Shown: positions 49,601 through 62,100 of the stretch, piece by piece | Position numbering within the stretch: position 1 is the first letter of the stretch | How the letters are laid out: every line of letters starts with the position of its first letter | Source of the DNA: Atrichornis clamosus | Lineage: Eukaryota; Chordata; Aves; Passeriformes; Menuridae | NCBI GenBank assembly: GCA_013400975.1 | Contig: WBMZ01010148.1 | Location: 31,001-95,000 of the forward strand | DNA length: 64,000 nucleotides | Direction: 5' to 3' | Position numbers and translations under genes: made by a program | Notes under the pieces: generated by a model | What the model was told of the DNA's origin: nothing | Seen by the model: only the letters and a program-made list of their open reading frames with translations | The model's database searches: none

Positions 49601-51599
49601 CAAAATGCTCCTGGAAAGAAAAAACAGTAGAAATTGCTACTATTTTTCCAACCTATAGGACTAAGAAAAAGATGGATTATTTATTGTATTTGGTCACAAA
49701 AAGATCATAGTCCTTAAGAACCTTTTCTCTGATAAATTCCGTGCTCTGTTTTACCTTTTGAAGAACGCCAGCCAGTTACCAGCTGAGCTGCACAGGGCCC
49801 TGGCCCCTCCACTGGTTGTGACCACCCTATGGATCCTACCCAGCAGAATCGGCAGCAGTTACCCAAGAAATGAAGCTGGAAACAGAGTTTGCCAAGAGAC
49901 CACGCCTGAACTTTCAAAAAATTATTTTAAAACCAGAAGTGAACATCTCTGAGCAAATTTTGCTTTAAGAACACCAATTTACAAGCAGTCAACTTCAATA
50001 TAACTTAAACTGTGTGCCTGTACAAAACAAAAGCACTTTGTTAAAATACCTCTGATAGAAAACAGGTATTTCAAGGGAAAAAAAGATTAAACTGTTTATT
50101 TTTTATCACTGAAGTCAAATGTGAGTTGACATAAATAATCACAGTTTGGTGTGATCATTAAGTGTCATGTCATGAAAAATCAACCTGTGAGAGCTTTCTG
50201 CAAGAATGATTATTATTTGTCTTTTTGAGCACACCTAAATGAGCTGAGGTGATCGTACACTGAGGATGGCTGAGATAATTGTCTCTTCCCAGAACAGAGG
50301 AGATGAACTTACAGTAGCCTATTACTGAAGCTTGTCATTCAAAACTGTGAAAGAAAAATGCAAAGCAAGGTTGACTTTATGCAACATAATTAGATTCTGT
50401 GGGAACTGAACTGAAACTCCAGGTAAAGTATCAGAAACTGTGATTCTGCTCTGAATACAACCCCAAATAATCAACACAGTGCTGGAGAAGCTGTTATGCA
50501 TAATGATTTATTATAGGAAATAACAGTACTCCACAACTGATTGCACGACATGCAGGAGACCATGTTCTGACTTAAGAAATTCAATGGCGAAAGAGCATGT
50601 CCATCTCATCTGTTCTAGAAAGCAGAACAATACTACTATCAATTCTGCAAAGGAAAATGCATTTTTAAAGCTTAAAATATGTGGGTTATAAGCAGTGTAA
50701 GTATCTCTCTTTTTTCTATATATATAAAAATTCTATGATATTTCATGTTATGAGAGATACAGAATGATTTTGAATTATTACAGGTGACACAAGATGTTTT
50801 TCCTGTATGAAGGGACCAAAGGTAAGCTGCAGTACCAACAACGGCTTGTAAAACTTTATCCCGAAATCAAGGGGCACATAACAAAAGAACAGTTCTGATA
50901 TGAATGTCAGCTCGGTTTAAAAATTTCAAGGCAGTGATCAGTTTCTTGAGATTCCCATTTTAACCTGCACAAAACTTCTTCTCGCTTTGGTGCACAGTCA
51001 AATACAAAGTCAAAGCCCTACAGCTGGGCCCATCTCTTTGGTGACTATGTTAAGTTCAAGGTAACGGAGTGAAATTTCAGTGAAGCAAAATCAAAAGAAG
51101 GCACTCTGTCAACAGGAGGACAACAGCTAATCATCTTCCAGATGACCTGGAGAGAAGCAGGGGACTGCCACTTTCTAAAGGACATGGTCAAAATTGAGAA
51201 AACACAGGTCAGATGTGAACTCCGGTTGAAACAAAATCATTTTTCTGTTTACTCCAGCGTCGGCGTTTTGAGGTAAAAAATAATAGGACCTGAAGGAATC
51301 CTAATTTTGAAAAGGTTCTTTGCTAATCCATTTTTTAAAAGTCCATAAAGTCCACAACACCGCAAAGACCAGATGCTGCCGCTACACATCTCAGCTCCAC
51401 TGGACTATTAAGACGAGCAAGGTTAAGCATGGAGATTAGCAGGCAGGAGGTGGGCGCTGAAGTGTGCCACTGCTGCAATTCTTCCACCAGTACAGTTTCT
51501 AAAGACTAAGCAGCATTGTTTAATGTCAGCATGAGGGAGGATTTACTGACTGAAGCACCTGTCAGAACAAGGACCCACTCCAAGTCTGAAAGACTACGG
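46685..51599. other. Anonymous non-coding stretch
   Basis: This is about 4.9 kb without a recognisable gene or transposon. A G run followed by an A run lies at 47342-47358. 46860-47300 is of moderate GC. The minus strand is open from 49545 to 49165 (126 codons) without recognisable features. Confidence 0.5.
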
Positions 51600-51725
51600 G
51601 ACTGATATTCAGACGTCTTTAGATGCCTCACCATACACGGAGGCATCTGGTAAGACTTTTTAAAGATTCCTGTATAAGCACCAATCTATATCTTTAAGCA
51701 TCTCATCACCCTTAAAAAATTATCC
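51600..51725. repeat. Possible ancient amniote repeat relic
   Basis: ACTGATATTCAGACGTCTTT AGATGCCTCACC and GGAGGCATCTGG resemble the GATTTTCAAAGGTATTTAGG TGCCTAA theme of old palindromic reptile repeats. AGATGCCT and AGGCATCT form a visible short inverted pair. A related-looking GTTAGGCATTTATG lies at about 51899. The family is uncertain. Confidence 0.3.
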
Positions 51726-54700
51726 CTGGGGTCTTCTGGCCTTAAAATCTCTGTTTTAATATGCTTCCAGACTTCCCCGGACTACAGATTCACAATGTAG
51801 CCTGCATGTTTCAAAGTTTTTTCCGAGGCTGATGATTATTTTTCAGATGTTATTTTTTAGGACTTAGAGGTGTTTACAAATATGCACATAAAGATCGTTA
51901 GGCATTTATGTCCCTTGGGATCAGTGCTAGAGCAAAAATGTTGTCATAATACAACCCTTCTTTGCCACAGTTGTGAAAGATTTTAAGCTAACAAAAAGTT
52001 CAGTCTTTATTCCAGGGCAGTTAATTAAGGTTGACCAAGTCAGGCAGAAGTAAATTAACTTGGCTGATCAATTATTTATATGAAGCAGAATAAATGCCCT
52101 TAAAGAACTTGGCCCAGCCATGAAAGGACAAGTAAATTAAACACAACATAGATTTATAAAATGTATTTCTACTTTTATAGGCAGAAGAGTCAATGTTAAA
52201 ATCAGTTTTAAGTGAGTGATCAAATCACACGATCCAGCCCGAAGTTCTCCAGCAGGGAGACTATCCATACGTGCATGGTTTGTAAGTGAATGTTCTATTT
52301 ATTTGTTACAAGCAGCTCCCAAACACAGGCTCAGGAATAACTTTAGAGCACTTTTCTGTGTAATTATTAAAAAAAAACCAACCCAAATCAACCCAAACAC
52401 TGTTTAGAAGCATTCCACAACAACGTAAAACCGCAAAGACAGGATTTTACCTCTTGAAAACGAAATGCGCTCCGGAGTGCGACTGGCAAGGAAACACAGC
52501 GCACGAGCAAAGCTGCTGCTTTCCCCAGCACGGGGGCAAACACCCTGCAGAACCAGCCTGGCACTCCCGTGATCCACAACGAGGACCCCAACAGCTTTCC
52601 CAGGAGACCCCTGCCCAGCTCACAGGTGGTCTCTCTTAGTCCCGGTATCTTTGGAGCAAGTGCCCTGCCAGGGGAAGTGCCTCAGGATCCACATCCCACC
52701 ACCACTTGTGGAATCTTCCAGGAACATGTTTCGATGTCCCCCAGCCGATGGCGAAACACCCATCTGCTCCAGCTGACACCCCGTGCCTAGGCTGGCGAGG
52801 CAGCCAGCAGCACCACCCCGCAATCCATGAGTTCAGTAAAAGAAAAAGGATTCACTAGTGGAAATTAAAAGCCTTGTGTAAGGTAAGGCTTGATGTGCCG
52901 TGGGGGAAGGCGTACAGATGTTCAGCTGCTCATTTACTAAATTACACCATGTCACAATTAACTGTGAATCAGCCAGCTTCACATGAGCAGCTCAAGGGCT
53001 GCCATCATGCTAAGTGCAGAAATAACGCCGGGGAGGGGAGGCCAAACTAGCCAGGTGGACCAGATGACTTCTCTCTGCCTGTGTTTGTGGTTAGCACGAC
53101 TATTAGAAGGAGCTATCCCAACATATGGCATGATTTAACTAAATCAGATCATGCTGAACTCACCAGCCTTTCTCAACTTACAAACCCCTCCGCTCTCGTC
53201 ATTGCAGATGGGTGAACACCCGTCATGCTTTTAGAGTTTTCAGTAGCCGTCATTTATCCTGCTGACAGGGTGTATTTTAGGTATAATTATGTACTAACTA
53301 ACTATAGATCAACTGTCAGTACATTAGGGTACTTTTTGGATAAAACTTCATGCTTACCCCTTTGAAGGCCACTCGCCTACACACTACTGGTGGTTGTTGA
53401 ATTGTGCAGGAGTAGGAGAAGGGAGAAGGGGATTCAAAGTGCAATTAAGGATCATCTTTAAGAATCAACCAAAATAGTAGCAAACAGAGCAAATCAGACT
53501 TCGCTGTCCTAAAAAGTGATGCTGAGTCACGTCTGACAGCGGGGTTTGGAGGAGGAGAGGCAAACCTGGAGCAAGGCAAGGGAGGAACACACACGGGATG
53601 TGTGGAAAGAGGAAACAAAGAGACAGCGACGAGGTGAAATCCTTTGATATTTCCTCAGCTTAAAGAGGTAATTCAATGCATTAAAATGGATCCTTGAAAT
53701 TTCAAAGGATGAAACTCACACAACAAAGATTGTCAAGAGTGCTATTTTCTAGGATTAGAACAAAAACGTATTGGGATTTGCTATATGATCTTACATCGCT
53801 GAGCAAGACTGTACACTTGCTGTTATGCAAGCACCATCTTCCAATAGAGAATTTTCATAATTATAACAGAAAGGCGTAAATTTTCTAATGCATGGCAGTT
53901 CAAAAAGTAATCAAGAGAATGAGCCTGAGGGCTATTTTAATGTATGCAAAGCTAGTGACCCACAGTAAATGGGAGGTAGGCTTCAATGAATGCAAAGTAA
54001 TGCACACATACTAAAGACCTGGTCTGATGAGGGACGGCTAAAATTAACACCCAATTAATTTCCGAATTGACAAACAAATGAAACCCATAAATCTACTTTC
54101 TCATTAATTTTCTTGTGGTATAATTTAAAGCAGTAATATGAGGGCAAAAACTGAGCATTATCCATCATAAATATCAAAAAAGATAGCACTGTAACACCAT
54201 AAATTATGCATATTACCTGTTGTTAAAAATGATTAATGTATTATCAACTTTATCGTGCACTGTATATGTCTAGACGTATCTAAAACCTGAAATTTCATTT
54301 AGTGCTTAGGAAATAAAAGGTCCAGAAGAAAGGGGATTACGCACAGCACATCCTTGCCTCTGCCTCCTGACGCTCTCACCTCGGCTGGACGCATCCCAAG
54401 CCTTGGGCCTGTGCAGGTTGAGCGCATGGCAGAGGTGATGTGCCGAGCCTCCCCAGGAAGGGAAACAAATCACACTGCTTCTGGAGCATCCTGTGGGCCA
54501 GGCCACAGCCCTGGCACCTGGTTTACACACGGCTGCTCCCCTACCCTGCCCTCCTGACACTGGGGTAGAGATACCTGATGACGCAGAGTCATGGGGAGGG
54601 GACAGAGGTAAAAACAAGGAGGGGGAAAATGTGAAGCTGTTACTAAATTCAGTGAATGAAACGCCAGTGCTTTCCAGAAGTGGTTGAATACATCACCTTG

Positions 54701-55072
54701 ACCAATGGGAGAAGGACACAGGTTGTCTTACCTCCTCCATGTGGGTCATGATCATGATCAACCTGGCTTATTAGCACTCGTTATGGGTTTATGTTCACTT
54801 GCCACCCTCAAGTCTCTTCAACAGCAGCTTCACCTACTCCTGTGTAGATGCTGACTGACATGATTTTTTATTTATTTAATTATCTGCAATGGCACAACCT
54901 CTTTCACTGTTGAGGTGCATGGCTCACACTGCCTGGGTTCCTTCTTTCCAGCAGCAGCATGTTATCATCAGGACCATGGTAACCTGAAATCATTTGGAGG
55001 CAGCTCAGTGAAAGGCTGACTGATGCTCTGCAGGAGCTGAAATTTAAGACTGCTGTGGTGAGGAGAAGGGAA
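51726..55072. other. Non-coding stretch, part candidate conserved sequence
   Basis: No gene or transposon is recognised over about 3.3 kb. 52020-52110 carries closely spaced TTAATTAA, AAATTAAC and TCAATTATTTATATG motifs that look regulatory. 52440-52620 is CpG-richer. 53860-54300 is AT-rich. Confidence 0.4.
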
Positions 55073-55180
55073 GGAGAATCAGGAGCCTAATCCCACTTGT
55101 GCCACACTGACTTATTGTGAAATCATGGTCCAACAACTTAACTTCTCAGAGAGTCAGTCAGTGCAGTTACCCCTAAGGAA
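55073..55180 (+). mobile_element. MIR-like SINE relic
   Basis: AGGAGAATCAGGAGCCTAAT CCCACTTGTGCCACACTGAC TTATTGTGAAATCATGGTCC AACAACTTAACTTCTCAGAG AGTCAG aligns with the core of ancient amniote MIR-type SINEs. Those read GAGTCAGGAGACCTGGGTTC, then GCCACTGACTTACTGTGTGA CCTTGGGCAAGTCACTTAAC CTCTCTGTGCCTCAG. It reads in forward orientation. Heavy divergence is consistent with great age. Confidence 0.62.
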
Positions 55181-56693
55181 ACCTCTTCCGCTGAGGGTGT
55201 TGCTGACCACAAACAGAGTTCAAGAAATTCAAGAAGAATTAATTGAAACAGACATTAAAAGGTTGCCTTATGCTCTGTTCAAAAGAGCTGGAGTTGGCCC
55301 CCATGAAAAACTAGTGCACTAAAACATACTAAGCTGTGAAGACAACAGGTCTCACTCCTTTCTGTGAGGTAAAACCCAAAGCATTAGGCAGACAATGGAC
55401 AACTCAACTTTCCTCAAATCAGATTTTTGCATTCTCCCTTCATTTTACACATGCACACAGAAGTTACTCCCAGTCTCACCTTGGATAAACAACTCCCCTT
55501 TGCAAAGCCAGCTCTATCTCAATCTATGCCTCTCAGCTTGACAGCTATTAAATCCATATTCAGCATGAAGCTCATGCCATAGCTGCATAAAAGCTCCAGA
55601 GCTGGGCCACTTCCAAGTGACTGGCAAATATGATGTAATCATTTACATACCATCATCGGCAGAGTGAGGTTCCTTCCTCTCTCTTGGGGAGAGCTGTCTT
55701 TCAGCCGTGAGCTTGACAGAAATCATCCTTACCATCACCGGGATCATCGTTTATTTGGAAGGAAAGGAATGGCGAGTGGCCAAAAAAAAACCCAACCCAA
55801 ACCAGAAGCCATAGCTCACCGTACCACACGACTCTGTGACTGCTGCCACATGGACACGAGCACCATGGCACTGGAGGAGTGACTCCTCCAGAAGGAAGCC
55901 CACAAGTGCAGCACGGTGGGGTGCAGAGCTGCCTGGGTGCTGGCCCCGTGGCTGTGTCCCTGGGGAGGTACCCACCTGCTCATCCCAGCCCGGGCATCAC
56001 AGCAGAGTGTGGGGCTCCCCGCGTTCCGTGCAGAACAGGAACAGAAACTGCAGGGCTGTTCTCACAGCCAGGACTTATTTGTTTGCATGCACACTGCTCT
56101 GAGCTTGCAACACAAACTCTTGCAGTCTGTCTCGCAGAAAAACAGGTGACTGTTCAACCAAATAAAAGACCAAAGTTGCATTTAGTAAATACAGTCAGTT
56201 TATGCCAGACAGCAGCAGCACTGCTACAACAAGATAACACGAAACATCGTACCAAGTGCTGGCTGTAGATGAATTAGACTCCCACCCTCCATGCACATCT
56301 CCATTAAAGCATATCTAAACTCTCCAGCAGCCTCCAGAAGTCAAAAACCACCTCAAAGCCAGGTGCAACTCTAACAATTCTGCAGGCAATGCCATTTTCA
56401 CTTCACTATTTTCACTCAGTTCAAGGCAGCGAAGGTTTGATTCATTGCAGTAACACGAGTCAATTAACAACCAGCTTGTCCACTTGCACACTTCAGGTAC
56501 CTCCTGCTCCCCTCCAGCCCCGACACTGCTCCAGCAGCCCAAACCAGAAATATGTTTGGATCACTGGTGCAAACTAGGGAACACAATAGATCACATTTTT
56601 ATGCATATTTTGTTGCTTACTTTTCCAAGGGATGAAGAGGACAGTTATTTAATTTTATCCTTTCTATCAATGTATAGTCAAGATATCTTAATA
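55181..56693. other. Anonymous non-coding stretch
   Basis: No gene or repeat is recognised. 55830-56060 is GC-richer. Confidence 0.5.
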
Positions 56694-56787
56694 AATGAAT
56701 TCACACATAAAGGAACAGACAACACCTTCGTATTTGTACAAATGAATTCACATATACAGGAATAGACAATACCTTCATACAAAAAGA
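56694..56787. repeat. Tandem duplication of a 47-bp unit
   Basis: Copy one (56694-56740) and copy two (56741-56787) both start AATGAATTCACA and share about 34 of the first 40 positions. The last seven positions differ. Sharing AATGAATTCA at the exact boundary marks this as a direct tandem duplication that has since diverged. Confidence 0.85.
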
Positions 56788-59025
56788 GTTAACATTTATT
56801 TCTCAAGGTCACTCAAAGAGCGTTTACTCCCTTTGTGTGCAAAGCCCTAACAATTTACTGTTAGTGCTAACAGGTCCTGCCTGGCATTTGAAATCCAAGC
56901 CCCATTCAGAAACAAAAACAAACAATAATTTTGAAAAACAAAGATGGTGTGAGCGAGTTTTTCTTGCTCATTTTCAAAACAACCCAAAAGCAACAACTAC
57001 CAGGATGGCTCTCTCTAATTAGGACTCCCAGAAATCAAAGAACAAACAGCCAGCATAGAGAAATTAGCAGATGTAAATGTGGTTTTCCAGTTATAAAAAG
57101 AAGAAAAGCAGCTCTGTCATCTCACTTGCAGGAGGAGGAGCAACAGAGCGCGTTTTTAAATTTGGTATTTTCTCTCCATTCAAACGGCCCTGCTTCTAAA
57201 ACAGATTTTCCTCAGATCTACCCAGATCTCCTCAGAAATAAAAGTGAAAGCTTTGCCATTTCCAACTCCACTGAGGGCACATGCATCAATTAAAATCTGC
57301 CATGAGAAAAGAGGGAAACCAAAAAGTCCCCGACCAAACCCTGACACAGAACACAAGGCTGTACTTTTGGGGTGATTACCTGGTTCATAGCCCTATACCT
57401 TTGTCCTAGACCTTCTACCTCCTTGTTTGCTCCATGCAGGATTTTCTAGCCATCAGCCGTCTACCGCTGTGCTAGTCGTCTTGCAGGAGTGCTCTCTCCC
57501 TTCTGAAAAAAGCAAACAACTGGATAGATATCATTACACTAAGGAAATCTCTTGGAAAAACCAAACAACTTGCTAATCTTTCTAGCCCCTTCACCCAAGT
57601 TAAAGATAAGCAAAGCAAACCAAAGTGAGTTTCAGCCACATTCCAGGGACAAGCTCCCCTTTTTCTCCTTTATCAAAATCCCAGCATTTAAAGGTTTTTT
57701 TCCAGACCTTGCAGGATAAACTGCTGCTCACACCCGCAAACAAAGCAATATTTGTTTAATAACTGATTGCTGCCATGGGTACAGTAAACAAGGGGCCCAG
57801 CATTTGTGTTTATGAACAAACACATCATCTTGCAAGAGCAATTTAACATTAACCAGGTGGAATAATCAACAGATTTCATAGGTGACACTCGGGGCAGGAC
57901 TAATGTAAACAGAGCAGGGAGGAGAAAGGGGCCACTCTTAGGGAATCAAGGTTGAGGCAAATGCATTACAGAGTAAACAGCTGGGAAGAACTCAAGACAA
58001 ACAAATAGTCATTCTTCTGACATTTCGAGAAGCAGAAAGGTTGTACGTTACATGCATCAGCTGCTGACCACCATGAAATCAAACCAGTTGGGGACCAGGC
58101 CTTCTTGTTTACACAGTGCCATGTTTGCTTATAAACAACAATTTGCTGTTACCAACCTCGCATTACTCATTGCATAAACGAGCAGATCAAGTGAAATCCT
58201 GTTAACTCTTCTGTGGATTGAGGGTTTTTTCCTCCCCTTCAACAACAACAACAAACAAAAAAGCCTTTGCAGTCTTGCTGTGCAACCTCAAGACAACAGG
58301 CAGCAGGGGAAAATACAGAGCTGTGCATCTGTTCCGATAATGGGGAAAGAAAGGAGTTGAAAACACTTGAAAGTGTTTCACAAAACAAGATTTACCGGCC
58401 AAACCACTGATGTGAAAGATCTATTTGCATTGAAAAAAAAAAAAGAAAACTCAAAAAAAACAACAACTGAAAAAGGTGGGGTGCAAAATTTTCATTTCAC
58501 TCCCAGAACAAACAAGCAAAACAACAGCTTTCAACACAGCCCAACCTGCCCAGCACAACCATGGACACGTGTAGTTTACACATACACCCATCACCATGCC
58601 AGGGCCCTGCAGCAGCCATGAAGCCATGGTTCAGCCCTCTTCCCCCTCCTTTCTCTCTCCCATCCTCAACCCCCTTGCTTCTGCCTCCCTTCACCATACT
58701 CTGATCTTTGCAGGTCTCCCCAGCTTCTCCTCATTAACGCAGAGGCCTCTTGGATTTCTTCTTGCAACCAAAACCTCTGATCCCCAACTGCTCCCCCACC
58801 AACATCCCTCTCCTGGCCCTGAGGTTCTGTGACATTAGTCCTCAAGGTGCTCTGGACACCCAAGTCCCCTGGGTGTGCCACCTTCCAGAAAGCCTTTCCT
58901 TCCCCATCTCCCATCCCCAAAACACTCTAGAAGTTTCCCATTACAACGTTCCTACAGGGAGGTTTCTGTAACTTCTCTATTCTGAACATGGATTTCGAGA
59001 AAGATCTGAAGTACAGGGAGAGAAG
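56788..59025. other. Anonymous non-coding stretch
   Basis: This is about 2.2 kb without a recognisable gene or transposon. A (CAA)n run lies at 58240-58256 and an A run at 58433-58444. 58600-58930 is pyrimidine-rich on the plus strand. Confidence 0.5.
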
Positions 59026-59150
59026 ATGGATGGTCCTATTGGTAGAGGTTAATCCAGGGCTCCGGGTTACATTCCTGCCCTGACACAATCCCTGCATGGG
59101 ACCTCCAGAAGTCTCTTCATCCCTCTCCTATGTAAAATAAGCCCTTTAAG
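59026..59150 (+). mobile_element. MIR-like SINE relic
   Basis: ATGGATGGTCCTATTGGTAG AGGTTAATCCAGGGCTCCGG GTTACATTCCTGCCCTGACA CAATCCCTGCATGGGACCTC CAGAAGTCTCTTCATCCCTC TCCTATGTAAAATAAG follows the tRNA-derived head and core of old amniote MIR-type SINEs in order. The recognisable pieces are the GGTTAGAGC-like A box, GGGTTC-like B box, TGCC..GACACA, TGTGACCT, AAGTC.CTTCA and CATCTGTAAAAT. It reads in forward orientation and is heavily diverged. Confidence 0.62.
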
Positions 59151-62100
59151 ATGTTATAATAGTCAAGTGGGGTTACAGGATGTAGATGTGGGCTATATCA
59201 TGGGTCCTTTTTCCTCCCAGCTGCACTGTTGTCCCTCCCTGGTTCACCACTACCTTCTGACAAGCACCAGCACCACTGCCAAGCACTGAGGAAAATCATC
59301 CCAGTTTCAAATCTATGAAGCATCCAAGGTCACAGCTGGCCCTGGCACTAATCTCCCCTCCCTTGCCGTTTCATGTGCAAACAGCATGATGGCCAGAAGC
59401 CTCCCTCCTCATCATTTTTTCACAAGTTTTAGAATATTTGGTACTTTTTTTCTCAGCACAATCCTGGACATCCACAGCTGGCCAAGAACCTCCGTTTTCT
59501 TTTTCAGAAAATATTTAGCCTTTTGTTGTAGTTTAAAAAAAAAAAAAAGGTTCAAAACCATGAAATCAGTACAACCTACTAATAAGACAGGTATTTAAAT
59601 AAAACCCAAATGCAGCATTGTTCAGGCAACTGCCTATTTTTTAATACATCAGGTTGACAGCATAATAGCAGGCAGGATGAAAGGTGCGACTCGAGGACGG
59701 GGTTGGCGGCCGCACACCAGGAAAACAGAAGTGCTGCCCCATTTCCTGTGCTGCAGCAGAGTATTTCTGATGTCTGGGGCTGCCAGGGACTTAACTCTGA
59801 ATTAATGATTACACACAATACCCTCCTTTCTCCCCTCCCTGCAGGACAGCGAGGGCCAGCCTCACCGAATGACTGTGGGCAGGCAGGCACGGGTCACTAG
59901 GGATTTAGATATTTCACAGCAGCTTCAAAAATTTAGACACTGCAACCTGAAGGCTTCTGAAAACATCAAGCTTCACATAAAAGTCCTGATATTTCCCTAC
60001 TTGAGACAACTGCTCTCACCTCAGTCATGCTGCCTGTTCCACGCTCCTTTTCCAGCACGTAAAATCACAGTTTATTCAGTACAAAGTAACTACGCTATGA
60101 TAAAAACTATAAGCATATCATTCAAATGCTTTATTGGTCAAATAGATGGATGCTTTTATTAGTCCAACCTTTTTTGTAATGGAGTGCCACTGATGACCCA
60201 GTGTTAGCCTCATTCCCTGCTATTAATCACACTTCTAAGAGCTCATTTTGCTTTAAAATCTTAAGAAATTGCTATAATTTAAAGACATGGTGTCTACATA
60301 ATGGGAAATGCTTCACAGATTGTATCATTCCATATAACACAGAATTTTTATGGCAATGCTGACCACGATACCAAGGTATTACAAAACTTGAATAAAATAT
60401 TTTATGAAGAAAATCTAAATGTAAACTTCCTTTTGCATTTGTGGTTTGCCACATCCATAATGTTTTAATCACAGCCTTTTGGGAGTTGCAGTTTTCAACT
60501 GCATGTGGCTTACATGGATTAACACTACAAAAACACTCCCTGAACAAATACAAACAGAACAAAACAAAATTAAATGAAAATTAAATAAAATAAAAGGATG
60601 GACCATGAGAGAAAGACTGTTCAAGCTATATTTTTACAATTTTCACACAAGGCATTTATCATTTTGTCGACTATATTATCTCATCCCTTTTTTGCACGGG
60701 GAAAACAGATGATGTTTACTGTGAAAAACTTTTATGACAAAGTGGAAGCATCTTACGAATTTACCTACACAGAGAATTAAATTAATATAATGATGGTCCT
60801 AACCCATATTATTAAAATGTACTTTGCAAAATGTTTTGACAATGTTGACTGCTGCAGGAGGGAAAACACATTTAAGACAATTTCAGCCAAATGCAGAAGC
60901 AGAAGCCTTTCATTTTTCAAATGCAAAGTAAAAAGCATCCTTAAACATCTTCTCATGAAAGAAAATGCAGTGCAATTATGTTATATGGCACACACAAAAG
61001 CATGTTCTTTACCTCAGTTCTCTAACAAGATATTAGTACCTCCTGGCCTTAGGAATATTATGTGTAAATCACATCATATTCATAGTGTCTGAATTAATTA
61101 TAATAGGAGCTGGAGAGAAATGTTAACTTTCCAGGTTGTTGCTAAGGATTAGCCCTTGTTTACAATTCTGTATTTATAGAAGAAGAAAAATTTGTCAAAT
61201 GAAGGGCAAAGAGGAAAGCAAGAATACAAATTTAGCTTTGATTTCAAAACAAATCAGATCTTGCAACCATTCCCCGAGAAGAAAACCACAGTTTTTAATG
61301 TGAAGATGCAAATGAGTCTCAGAATATAAAAATGTTTTATAATTCTGTGCATTCAACACTACTAGATGTTATTTAAAGAATTTATGTTAACATTTCTCAT
61401 CCTCTCACAGCAAGTCCAAGATTGCTGCAAACAGCATGTATTTAAAATGGATCGTGTTCCTGTGGGGCACGGGGCAGCTGAGGAGGCTGGAGCAGAAAGG
61501 AGCAGGGCATTTGGCCCCCTGGTCCCAGACTGGGATTCATGGAAAACTCCAAGGGGGCTCACAAGGCAGTGTGCAGGAGGAACAAGCCCCTTGCCTTCAA
61601 AAAGCTTAACACTGGCTACATGGAGATGTGCAGATCCATCCAGAGGGAATGTCATGAATCTCAAAACCACTGCAAAGGACACGATGGTCTTCCCAAACGC
61701 AGTGAGTCTGTGATGTGAACACCTTCTAAGAAGGGCACTTAGGAGCACAAGAAAGGTCCATTGTGCAAAACATGGTCTTTCTGGACAGCCCTGCGAGGCT
61801 GGACGGCTCAAGGCTCAAAGTCCATGGGATGGGTCCCAGTGAAGAGAGAGCCAAAGCTTTGCAGGGACTTGCAGGTCTCAGGTACCTTGGCAGAACTGGC
61901 CAGGGAAGTTTGTACTGCTCACTATTCTGAGGATAAAGAAAGCACTTCGGCCTCCAGCACTTTCATTTCTTTGCACAAACAAAGGCACACCCACTACAAT
62001 TAAATTGCAAAACCCTTTTCATTAGGATTCCTTGTTTTCACACACTTCAAGCCTTCCAAGACCTGCAGTCCCTCTCATGCTCCCATCAGTGTGTGCTAGT

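Noticed and set aside
53030..53110. Possible old CR1 3' end (GGTGGACCAGATGACTTCTC)
   Set aside because: Only about 20 bp look CR1-like, and neither the upstream CR1 body nor the tail repeats follow.
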